A stretch of DNA of 24,465 nt from an uncultured Alcaligenaceae bacterium (GTDB lineage: Bacteria > Pseudomonadota > Gammaproteobacteria > Burkholderiales > Burkholderiaceae_B): positions 1 to 24,465 of the forward strand of contig CALFXX010000078.1 of the NCBI GenBank assembly GCA_937952975.1, written 5' to 3'. The translations under genes were made by a program, and so were the position numbers. Below the pieces are notes generated by a model. The model made no database searches and was not told the origin of the DNA. It saw only the letters and a program-made list of their open reading frames with translations. Shown here in pieces: positions 1 to 6,945 of this stretch (its first letter is position 1; each line of letters opens with the position of its first letter).

Positions 1-88
1 CAAATTCGCCCAGCATTTTTGAGGCGAAAGGCCCTGCGATGAGTTGCCCAAGTTCAATGACCCGCAGGCCGCTTAAAGGAAGTGTCAT
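1..88 (-). CDS. CaiB/BaiF family CoA-transferase (N-terminal fragment, cut by window edge)
   Basis: Only the first 29 codons are inside the window. They begin at an ATG at 88 and read MTLPLSGLRVIELGQLIAGP, then FASKMLGEF, the standard opening of CaiB/BaiF (class III) CoA-transferases. These enzymes move CoA between carboxylic acids in the cytoplasm. The catalytic Asp lies beyond the window, so activity and substrate cannot be judged. The gene is downstream of leuC-leuD on the same strand with an 80-bp gap, so it may be co-transcribed, which would fit activation of a product of the LeuCD-type dehydratase (inference). No strong Shine-Dalgarno sequence precedes the ATG. Confidence 0.8.
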   Translation of the reverse strand, partial: MTLPLSGLRVIELGQLIAGPFASKMLGEF

Positions 89-168
89 AGTGTGAGGATT
101 CAAGTTATCTGCTGAACATGAGCGTCGCGATACTGTGCGTTAAACGAGTAGGGCGGTCGTTCGATCAT

Positions 169-798
169 TCAAGTGGTTAGCCATGGGTGCATGCGGCGCT
201 GCTGCTGTTCAAAGTTTTCAATCTCGTTAGCATAGCTTAAGGTGAGGGCGAGCTCATCGACCCCTTTGAGTAAACACTCATGCCAAAAGGGATCCATCGA
301 AAACGTCTGTTGTCCGTCTAGTCCAGGGGCCTGTAGTGTGCAGGTCGTCAGGTCAATCGAGATCTCACGCGCAGAAGGATTGGTATCGGTCGAGCTCAAC
401 AAGGCCTGACGTACCTGGTCGACCGACTTTGCCTCAAGTCGAATCGGTAGCAGTCCATTTTTTAGGCAATTATTAAAAAATATATCGCCAAAGCTTGGGG
501 CCAAAATAGCGCGAATGCCAAAGTCTGATAAACAGTACACCGCGCCTTCACGCGAAGAGCCGCAACCAAAGTTTTCATCGGCGACCAAAATTTGGGCGCC
601 ATTGAAAAGTGGGCGATTCAGAATGAAATTTGGGCGTGGTGCTTCGTGTTCGTCAAAACGAAGATCATGAAACAGGTAGTTTTTATAAAACTCATCACGA
701 TTCTTTTTTAAAAATCGTGCCGGAATAATTTGATCGGTATCGACATTGCGCCCCTCAAGAGGGGCTGCGAGCGCCCGTAAGTGCGTAAAGGCTTGCAT
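169..798 (-). CDS. leuD: Isopropylmalate dehydratase-type small subunit (LeuD family)
   Basis: The protein has 209 residues, normal for LeuD, the small swivel-domain subunit that completes the aconitase-like active site of LeuC. The family signature is clear: NVDTDQIIP at about 18-26, the GCGSSRE loop at 78-84, and APSFGDIFFNN in the middle. After GSSRE the sequence runs GAVYCL, where E. coli LeuD, from memory, has HAPWAL. That change is typical of a LeuD subgroup often found away from leuB. The ATG lies one base after the leuC stop, so the two are translationally coupled. It may be 3-isopropylmalate isomerase or a paralogue acting on a related acid such as citraconate/2-methylmalate. The family is certain, the substrate is not. 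Confidence 0.9.
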   Translation of the reverse strand: MQAFTHLRALAAPLEGRNVDTDQIIPARFLKKNRDEFYKNYLFHDLRFDEHEAPRPNFILNRPLFNGAQILVADENFGCGSSREGAVYCLSDFGIRAILAPSFGDIFFNNCLKNGLLPIRLEAKSVDQVRQALLSSTDTNPSAREISIDLTTCTLQAPGLDGQQTFSMDPFWHECLLKGVDELALTLSYANEIENFEQQQRRMHPWLTT

Positions 799-799
799 A

Positions 800-2221
800 T
801 TATTGTTGGCCCATTAAAGTTCGTACATCGGTGAAATGACCTGTGACGGCCGCAGCCGCAGCCATCGCGGGGCTCACAAGATGCGTGCGAACCCCCGGGC
901 CCTGGCGTCCAACAAAGTTTCTGTTTGAGGTTGAGGCCACACGCTCATTTGCGAGCGCTAAGTCGCCGTTAATGCCGACGCACATTGAGCAACCAGGCTC
1001 GCGCCATTCGAGGCCTGCTGCCTGAAAAACCTGATCGAGGCCCTCGGCTTCAGCAGCCTGTTTGATTAGCAATGAGCCCGCCACCACGATGCCCGGCACA
1101 ACCGCCCGCCGCCCGCGCAGAATGTCTGCCGCCAGACGCAAGTCAGATAGACGGCTGTTGGTGCATGATCCAATGAAGACGCGGTCAATTTTGATCGCGC
1201 TCAAGGCAGTGCCCGGTTTAAGGTCCATATACGCAAGTGCCGCCTCAGCCGCTTGTTTAGCATGCGGATCTGAAAGGAGTGAAGGATCGGGGATCACTGC
1301 GTCAATGGCTACCCCAGTATCAGGTGTGGTGCCCCAAGTCAGCATCGGCGATAGTTGCGTCACGTCAATGCTCAGTGTTTGATCAAAGTGACAGCCGTCA
1401 TCAGAGGGTAATTGGCGCCACGCCACGAGGGCCTGATCCCAGGCTGCGCCCTGCGGCGCAAACTTACGCCCGTACAAGTAATCGAACACCACATCATCGG
1501 CAGCGATGAGCCCCGAGCGTGCGCCGGCCTCGATTGTCATGTTGCACATGGTCAGGCGCTCGTCGAGCGAAAGCCACTGTATTGTGCTGCCTGCATATTC
1601 AACGGCATAACCGACCGCACCTGCGACGCCTAATTTTGCGATGACCGCTAGGATGATGTCTTTACCACCGACTCCGGCACCCGGCTTACCGCTGAGTTCG
1701 ATACGCATCTGCTTGGGCTTGGTTTGCCACAAGGTTTGGGTCGCCATGATGTGCATACTTTCTGACTGCCCAACGCCAAAGGCCATCGCCCCCATCGCGC
1801 CATGGGTTGAGGTGTGGCTGTCGCTGCAGGTGATGATTGACCCAGGCAAGGAGATGCCTTGCTCTGGGCCAACAACGTGAACAATGCCTTGCTGTGGATC
1901 TTTGATAGAAAAATAGTGCGCCCCCGACCATTTCATGTTGTCGTCAAACTTGAGGATGACTTCTTTGATCTCTTGGGTGACCGCGTCGTTGGGGTCGCGA
2001 CTGGTGGTCGGCACATAGTGATCGGCAACACCGAAGACTTGTTGAGGATTGCGAATCGTCAGGCCGCGCGCGCGCAGGTCTTTGAAGGCATGAAACGAAC
2101 CCTCATGAATGATGTGCCGATCGATATATAGCAAAGACGGGCCTGCCGCGCGGGGCATGACGACATGCTGATCCCAGATTTTTTCAAATAGAGTACGTGG
2201 TGGTACCTGAGTTGAGTTCAT
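800..2221 (-). CDS. leuC: Isopropylmalate dehydratase-type large subunit (LeuC family)
   Basis: This is the large, Fe-S-cluster subunit of an aconitase-family hydro-lyase. The chosen ATG at 2221 gives 473 residues and a usual LeuC N-terminus (RTLFEKIWDQHVV). A 16-residue upstream extension to 2269 is open but has no homologous look. All three [4Fe-4S] ligands are visible: C353 in IGSCTNSR, and C411 and C414 in PGCSMC. Other signatures are LLYIDRHIIHE, CSDSHTSTHGAMGA and STSNRNFVGRQG. The enzyme isomerises or hydrates a 2-hydroxydicarboxylate with its LeuD partner immediately downstream. No leuB, leuA or leucine-rich leader is next to it; a CDF exporter is upstream and a CoA-transferase downstream. 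Leucine synthesis is therefore one option and a catabolic dicarboxylate dehydratase another. Confidence 0.9.
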   Translation of the reverse strand: MNSTQVPPRTLFEKIWDQHVVMPRAAGPSLLYIDRHIIHEGSFHAFKDLRARGLTIRNPQQVFGVADHYVPTTSRDPNDAVTQEIKEVILKFDDNMKWSGAHYFSIKDPQQGIVHVVGPEQGISLPGSIITCSDSHTSTHGAMGAMAFGVGQSESMHIMATQTLWQTKPKQMRIELSGKPGAGVGGKDIILAVIAKLGVAGAVGYAVEYAGSTIQWLSLDERLTMCNMTIEAGARSGLIAADDVVFDYLYGRKFAPQGAAWDQALVAWRQLPSDDGCHFDQTLSIDVTQLSPMLTWGTTPDTGVAIDAVIPDPSLLSDPHAKQAAEAALAYMDLKPGTALSAIKIDRVFIGSCTNSRLSDLRLAADILRGRRAVVPGIVVAGSLLIKQAAEAEGLDQVFQAAGLEWREPGCSMCVGINGDLALANERVASTSNRNFVGRQGPGVRTHLVSPAMAAAAAVTGHFTDVRTLMGQQ

Positions 2222-2305
2222 TTTTTGCTCGATTATCTTTGTCGCGTGAGCGGATGCTTCTCGCCACATCCATCAAAGGCGTTTCGTCAGCTGCTGGCGA
2301 TATGT

Positions 2306-3265
2306 TCAGGTTGGTGTTGTTCTTGTTGCGGTCGCTTTGGGGTCTGTTTTAGAGGGTACAGGATCAATGTGCGTGAGCAGATTGAGCACGCGGTGACGTT
2401 GCATCACGGCATGTCGAGCGGCAAGACCAATATCGTGACCGGTTTCAACAGTTAAAAACGCATTGACCTCGATGTGTGCGTCAACCAAAATCATGTCACC
2501 CATTTTGCGTGTACGCACGTCGTGCACACCCAATACCCCTGGTGTTTGGAGCAGGGTCTCTGTGATGGCTTGCACTTCTTTGTCGTTCGCCGAGCGATCC
2601 ATCAAGTCATGAAAAGCGTCTGAGCCAAACTCCCATCCCATTTTGCCAACCATCAATCCGACGATCAAGGCTGCGATGGGGTCTAGGATCGGGTAACCCA
2701 GCAGGTTGCCAATAATGCCAACCGCCACCACCAGAGAAGAAGCCGCATCAGACCGGGCATGCCACGCGTTTGCCACGAGCATGCTGGATTTGACCGCTTT
2801 GGCGATGCGTAGCATGTAGCGAAAGAGCGTTTCTTTTGCGACTAAGGCCAAGGCAGCAACCCATAAGGCAATGCTGTGTACCTCTGGGATCTCGTGCGGG
2901 GCTTTTAGTTTTTCAAACGCAGACCACAGCATCCCGAGCGCCACCGCAAGCAGCAAGCCGCCTAGAACCATCGAGGCGGCGGTTTCAAAGCGCTGATGAC
3001 CATAGGGGTGATCTTCATCGGCATCTTTTTGGCTGTGATGGTTGGCAAAAAGCACCACAAAATCGGCGATTAAATCTGATAAAGAATGCACGCCGTCAGC
3101 AATCAGTGCCTGAGATTTTGCAAAAACACCGACGGCAATTTGCGTGGCGGACAATAAAATATTGACCATCACGCTAATCCAAGTGCTTTTTTTAGCAGCA
3201 CTGGCGCGCTCGGCCGGCGTAAATTCGACGTCTTCACTGTCGTCATGCAAATCTGAAGTGTTCAT
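2306..3265 (-). CDS. Cation diffusion facilitator (CDF) family metal exporter
   Basis: The 319-residue inner-membrane protein has the CDF layout: a polar N-terminus of about 27 residues, six hydrophobic segments, and a cytoplasmic C-terminal domain from about residue 215. Transport-site residues are visible in TM2 (H60 and D64 in HSLSD) and TM5 (H169 and D173 in HARSD). This HD-HD quartet is the arrangement usual in Zn-type CDF proteins, whereas E. coli FieF has DD-HD. The conserved HPYGHQRFE loop follows TM2. It should export Zn2+ or a similar divalent metal by proton antiport (family knowledge). The ATG at 3265 has GAG just upstream. It is co-directional with leuC (84-bp gap) but functionally unrelated. 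Direct repeats lie in its upstream region. Confidence 0.92.
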   Translation of the reverse strand: MNTSDLHDDSEDVEFTPAERASAAKKSTWISVMVNILLSATQIAVGVFAKSQALIADGVHSLSDLIADFVVLFANHHSQKDADEDHPYGHQRFETAASMVLGGLLLAVALGMLWSAFEKLKAPHEIPEVHSIALWVAALALVAKETLFRYMLRIAKAVKSSMLVANAWHARSDAASSLVVAVGIIGNLLGYPILDPIAALIVGLMVGKMGWEFGSDAFHDLMDRSANDKEVQAITETLLQTPGVLGVHDVRTRKMGDMILVDAHIEVNAFLTVETGHDIGLAARHAVMQRHRVLNLLTHIDPVPSKTDPKATATRTTPT

Positions 3266-3291
3266 ATTCGTCTCAATGTTTTACGGTCGCC

Positions 3292-3365
3292 GTACAAAGC
3301 TCAAGCATTCACGTGGATGTTAGTGTTTGCCTGTTTTCGTGCAAAGCTAAAACGTTCATGTGTAT
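3292..3365. repeat. Imperfect 27-bp direct repeat upstream of the CDF gene
   Basis: Two copies at 3292-3318 and 3339-3365 start 47 bp apart and match at about 21 of 27 positions when aligned by eye. Both contain a CAAAGCT core followed by a TTCA(C/T)GTG block. They lie in the 132-bp gap between dadA and the CDF exporter, on the promoter side of the exporter, so they could be regulator-binding sites. No function is demonstrated. Confidence 0.45.
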
Positions 3366-3397
3366 CCCGGTTTTTGCAAATTCGAGGTTTAAGCGAT

Positions 3398-4666
3398 TTA
3401 GCTAAAACGCGTTGGGCTGAACGGGTTCAAATCGATTTCGGGCTGTTGGCCTGCCGCGAGTTGAGCCACTATACGCCCCGTTTTAGCTGATCCTACCAGT
3501 CCAACATGACCGTGGCCGTAGGCATGAATAATATCTTTGCAACCAGAGGCCAAGCCAAGGCAAGGTAATCCGTCTGGGGTACTTGGACGCCGCCCCATCC
3601 AGATCTGGATTTGTTCGGGAGAAAGATCACGCGGCAGGCTCGGGTACAAAGCTAGCAAATGATCGCGCAAAATTTCGGCGCGTCGCCAGTTTGGCGTGTC
3701 GTCAGCCTCTGCAATTTCGACTTGACCGGCAACGCGCAAGCCCTGGTTCATCTGTGTGACGATGACTTTACAGTCGGCAAACATAGTTGGTACTCGGGGG
3801 CCGATGTCTACGCCGCTGACCACTGCATGATAACCCCGCTCAGTTTCAAGAGACACATGATCGCCTGCCAGAGCCGCAAAGGCCTTTGACCGTGCGCCCA
3901 CGGCAATCACCGCCTTGTCACACAGCACCTCACCACCCTCGATTTCTACAGCCTTGAGCGACCCGTTTTCGATGCGAAAGCCCGTTGCTTTGGCCTTTAA
4001 TAGCGTCGCGCCACGGGCTTGCGCATGGGCAATGAGCGCTGCCGTGTAGGCGCCAGGGTTGCGACAGCTACCCGTTTCGGCAACGAAGACGCCAAAGGTG
4101 TACTTGGGGTCAAGATCTGGTTCAAGCGCAGCCAAGGCGGCGGCATCGAGTTCTTGCCAATTGACCCCTTCTTTGCGACGAATCTCCCAGGCTTTGGCGT
4201 CAAGCAGAAAGTGCTCGCGCGATAAAAAAGCATGGAGTAAACCGCTGCGTTGAATCAAGTCACTGACGCCGGCTTGTTGCGCCATGTGTTGATGCAGGTC
4301 GGGCGCCCCAGCGAGAAGACTGCGTAGTGCACGAGCGGTGCGTTCGATTTTTGGATAGGTCCACGCCGCGGCGAGGTAGCGCACCAGCCAGGGTAGAGCG
4401 CGTGGAAAATACCGCCAGCGCACAGAAAGGGGCCCAAGTGGGTCGGCCAGCCAGGAGGGCACTTGTTTCCAGATGCCGGGCGAGGCGGGCGGTAAGACTG
4501 AGTGGGAAGAGAGCCAACCTGCGTTGCCGTAGCTAGACGCCTGAGAGGCGCCCGGCGTCTCGGCTTCGATTAAGGTGACTTTAAGCCCTGCCTCAAGGCA
4601 GTGAAAGGCGCTCGCGGCTCCGACGATGCCTGCGCCGATAATGACAACGTGCTCTGGTTGATTCAA
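3398..4666 (-). CDS. dadA: FAD-dependent D-amino-acid dehydrogenase (DadA-like)
   Basis: The protein has 422 residues, the usual DadA length. It opens with the dinucleotide-binding fold VVIIGAGIVGAASA (residues 7-20), which binds FAD, followed by ASSYGNAGWLS. It ends with the typical DadA/DAO motifs MGRRPSTPDGLPCLG and YGHGHVGLVGSAKTG. DadA enzymes oxidise D-amino acids to 2-oxo acids and pass electrons to the respiratory chain at the inner face of the membrane. The start is TTG at 4666, with GAGGG seven bases upstream as a good ribosome-binding site. The gene is divergent from a D-2-hydroxyacid dehydrogenase that could reduce such 2-oxo acids (inference). No alr/dadX racemase is adjacent. 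Related FAD oxidases of glycine or opine type are less likely alternatives. Confidence 0.85.
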   Translation of the reverse strand: MNQPEHVVIIGAGIVGAASAFHCLEAGLKVTLIEAETPGASQASSYGNAGWLSSHSVLPPASPGIWKQVPSWLADPLGPLSVRWRYFPRALPWLVRYLAAAWTYPKIERTARALRSLLAGAPDLHQHMAQQAGVSDLIQRSGLLHAFLSREHFLLDAKAWEIRRKEGVNWQELDAAALAALEPDLDPKYTFGVFVAETGSCRNPGAYTAALIAHAQARGATLLKAKATGFRIENGSLKAVEIEGGEVLCDKAVIAVGARSKAFAALAGDHVSLETERGYHAVVSGVDIGPRVPTMFADCKVIVTQMNQGLRVAGQVEIAEADDTPNWRRAEILRDHLLALYPSLPRDLSPEQIQIWMGRRPSTPDGLPCLGLASGCKDIIHAYGHGHVGLVGSAKTGRIVAQLAAGQQPEIDLNPFSPTRFS

Positions 4667-4856
4667 AAAAGATCCCTCTGGCTCTAACTCAGCGAACTGC
4701 TATGAATCGTAGCATTTGCGCCTGGGGTCGTCGTGCTCTTAGCCTGGCGCCGCACGTCGTTTTTTGCAGGTGGCGCCGTTTGAGGGCGAAACCGTGATGC
4801 TCACGGGCAAAAGCCCCGTTATGATGTCGCTATTGTATTTTTTTGGATTTTGCAAC
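4667..4856. promoter_or_regulatory. Divergent intergenic region dadA / D-2-hydroxyacid dehydrogenase
   Basis: This 190-bp spacer lies between two divergently transcribed genes and must hold both promoters. The octamer TGGCGCCG occurs twice (4745-4752 and 4771-4778). An ACGGGC/GCCCCGT inverted repeat around an AAAA loop sits at 4803-4819, and TATGAT at 4820-4825 could be a -10 element for the plus-strand gene. No convincing -35 was found. The plus-strand reading frame is open from a TTG at 4764, but the upstream part has no family similarity. Confidence 0.4.
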
Positions 4857-5780
4857 ATGAAAGCCGTTTTTATTGACGCCAATGGTAGCTTAGCTGACGT
4901 TGCGCGCCGCTTGCACCAGCCCGACGACCTCGAGTTGTTGGTCAACGAACAACCCGACATTACCCCTGAACAGATCCCTGGTGTGATGGGCGACGCCGAG
5001 ATCTTGATCGTTGATCACACTTCGGTGCCTGTTGAGATCGCCAGACAGTGTAAAGGCCTCAAACACGTGGTGTTTTTAGGCACAGGCGCACGGTCATACA
5101 TGAACCCCGAAGCGCTCGCTGAGCTCGGTATCGAAGTTCATATCATTAAAGGCTATGGGGATACCGCCGTTGCCGAGTGCGCCTTTGCCCTAATGTGGGC
5201 CAGCGCCAAGGGCTTTGCCCGCATGGATCGTGGCATGCGTGCCGGGCAGTGGCTACGTACGGATGGTATTGAGTTAACCGGTAAAACCCTCGGGCTCATC
5301 GGCTTTGGCGGGATTGCCGCTGAAATGGCGCGCTTAGCGCTTGGGGCCGGTATGAAGGTCATCGCTTATAACCGCAGCCCGAAAACGCACGCAGGTGTTC
5401 GCTTTACTGACCTCGATACAGTGTTGGCAAGCAGCCATGTGCTGTCAGTGCATTTATTGCTTAACGATGACACACGTGGCTTTATTTCGGCCGAGCGTAT
5501 TGCCAAGATGCGTGATGGCGTAATTTTGGTGAACACGGCCCGCGGGGCGGTGATCGACGAGCAGGCTTTAATCGCCGGGCTGGCATCTAAAAAGATTGGC
5601 CATGCTGGTCTCGATGTGTTTGATATTGAGCCGTTGCCTGCAGAGCACGCTTTCACCAAAATCGAAAACGTCACCTTGTCTGCGCACTCTGCGTTTCGAA
5701 CGCCTGAGGCGAGCGACAATTTAATTGAGGCGTCATTGAATCATTGCCGCCGAATCTCAGGGCAAGGTCAGCTGCGTTGA
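4857..5780 (+). CDS. D-isomer-specific 2-hydroxyacid dehydrogenase (first copy)
   Basis: From the ATG at 4857 the protein has 307 residues (MKAVFIDANG...), the normal length for a short D-2-hydroxyacid dehydrogenase. The 31-residue upstream extension is ignored because it starts at TTG and does not look like the family. The Rossmann motif is GLIGFGGIA (146-154), with Ala replacing the third glycine. The catalytic triad is visible: R229 in NTARG, E258 in DIEP and H277 in LSAHSAF. These enzymes interconvert 2-oxo acids and D-2-hydroxy acids with NAD(P)H in the cytosol. A TTT receptor follows after 46 bp on the same strand, so receptor and enzyme probably handle the same or related acids. The ribosome-binding site is weak (TGGA). 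Substrate unknown. Confidence 0.85.
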   Translation: MKAVFIDANGSLADVARRLHQPDDLELLVNEQPDITPEQIPGVMGDAEILIVDHTSVPVEIARQCKGLKHVVFLGTGARSYMNPEALAELGIEVHIIKGYGDTAVAECAFALMWASAKGFARMDRGMRAGQWLRTDGIELTGKTLGLIGFGGIAAEMARLALGAGMKVIAYNRSPKTHAGVRFTDLDTVLASSHVLSVHLLLNDDTRGFISAERIAKMRDGVILVNTARGAVIDEQALIAGLASKKIGHAGLDVFDIEPLPAEHAFTKIENVTLSAHSAFRTPEASDNLIEASLNHCRRISGQGQLR

Positions 5781-5826
5781 TGTTTGTTAAGACAGACCTG
5801 AGCCGTCAAGCACAAAGGGATTAACG

Positions 5827-6819
5827 ATGTTGCATAGACTTAGAAGAACGCTCGGTGTATTGCTTGGCCTCACGCTGAGTGCGACCGTGCTTGCCCAAAC
5901 TGACACGTGGCCAAACCGCGCGATCACAATTATTGGCGGATTTCCTAATGGCGCAGGCACCGACCTGTATGCCCGCAAGCTCGGGGAAGCGCTGTCAGGG
6001 GTCTTGGGCGTCTCGATTGTGGTGGATAGTAAAACCGGGGCAGGTGGCAATTTGGCGTCTGACTTCGTTGCCCGCGCCCAGCCCGATGGCTACACCTTTT
6101 TAATGGCTACCGCTGGCACGCATGCGATCAACGCCGCGCTGTATAACAAGCTCAGCTTTGACGTCGAACGTGACTTTACCCATATCGCGATTTTGGGTGA
6201 TGTACCGAACGTGCTTTTGATCAATACTAAAAAACATCCCACCATTAAAACGTGTGCTGACTTGCTTGCCTTGATTCGGGCCAACCCAGGCAAGCTCAAC
6301 TATGGGTCGACCGGTAATGGGGCTTCGACTCACTTGTCGGCGGCTCAATTTGCCAGTGCCGCCAAGGTCGATATCGTGCACGTGCCGTATCGCGGGCAGG
6401 GGCCGGCCATGACAGCCTTGTTAGCGGGTGATGTTGATCTGTTTTTTAATCAAAGCGCACCGGCAATCGCCTCGATCAAGGGGGGGTTAAACATTGGCTT
6501 GGCCGTGACTACGCCAGCGGCCCTTGAGGCGCTGCCTAACGTACCTCCGATGGCGCAGGCCTGTGATTTACCTGGCTTTGAGAGCAGCACGTGGTACGGG
6601 TTGCTTGCACCGGCCAAGTTGCCGGCGGCCATCACGGCCAAAATGAGCACAGCCGTCAAACAGGTTATTTCAACGCCTGCCTTTAGAACGTGGTTGGTTG
6701 AAACGCAAGGGATCACGCCTGCGTTGGATCCAAGCCCAGCTGCATTTGCCAAAATTCATCACGCCGACGTCGCAAAATGGGCTGAAATTGTGCGTATTTC
6801 TGGGGCGCAGGTTGACTGA
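5827..6819 (+). CDS. TTT/Bug-family periplasmic solute receptor (first copy)
   Basis: This 330-residue secreted binding protein has a signal peptide (RR near the N-terminus, hydrophobic core, likely cleavage after VLA at about 23). The mature part shows the TctC/Bug fold: WPNRAITIIGGFPNGAGTD, an ARAQPDGYTFLM block near 86 and VDIVHVPYRGQGPAM in the middle. Bug receptors bind carboxylates or other small solutes for tripartite tricarboxylate transporters or for sensing. No TctA/TctB membrane genes are in the window, so this is an orphan receptor, as is common in Alcaligenaceae. The ribosome-binding site AAAGGGA is good. Co-transcription with the preceding D-2-hydroxyacid dehydrogenase suggests a 2-hydroxy or 2-oxo acid ligand (inference). 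Confidence 0.9.
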   Translation: MLHRLRRTLGVLLGLTLSATVLAQTDTWPNRAITIIGGFPNGAGTDLYARKLGEALSGVLGVSIVVDSKTGAGGNLASDFVARAQPDGYTFLMATAGTHAINAALYNKLSFDVERDFTHIAILGDVPNVLLINTKKHPTIKTCADLLALIRANPGKLNYGSTGNGASTHLSAAQFASAAKVDIVHVPYRGQGPAMTALLAGDVDLFFNQSAPAIASIKGGLNIGLAVTTPAALEALPNVPPMAQACDLPGFESSTWYGLLAPAKLPAAITAKMSTAVKQVISTPAFRTWLVETQGITPALDPSPAAFAKIHHADVAKWAEIVRISGAQVD

Positions 6820-6845
6820 GCGCCGCCCAAGTTCGAAGTGACTTA

Positions 6846-6907
6846 AATTTGCTGAATAACAAAGCCAATTTACTGAATTTCGTAGTCGGTTAGGCCTTGA
6901 ATTTGCT
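6846..6907. repeat. Direct repeats upstream of the efflux operon
   Basis: AATTTGCTGAAT (6846-6857) and AATTTACTGAAT (6867-6878) differ at one of 12 bases and start 21 bp apart, two helical turns. A shorter partial copy, AATTTGCT, is at 6900-6907. They fill the 126-bp gap before the NodT/RND operon, so they are candidate operator half-sites or UP-like AT-rich elements. A TACTAT sequence just downstream of the third copy is a possible -10. No regulator gene is adjacent. Confidence 0.45.
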
Positions 6908-6945
6908 TTACTATCCCTCATTGATATTTTTTTATCGTTTTCATC

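Noticed and set aside
2222..2269. N-terminal extension of LeuC
   Set aside because: The residues have no LeuC similarity, and the ATG at 2221 gives the usual N-terminus and length.
4803..4819. ACGGGC/GCCCCGT hairpin as an intrinsic terminator
   Set aside because: It lies upstream of, not after, a plus-strand gene, has a bulge, and the T-rich stretch is about 15 bases away.
4764..4856. N-terminal extension of the first D-2-hydroxyacid dehydrogenase
   Set aside because: It needs a TTG start without a ribosome-binding site, and the family N-terminus begins exactly at the ATG at 4857.
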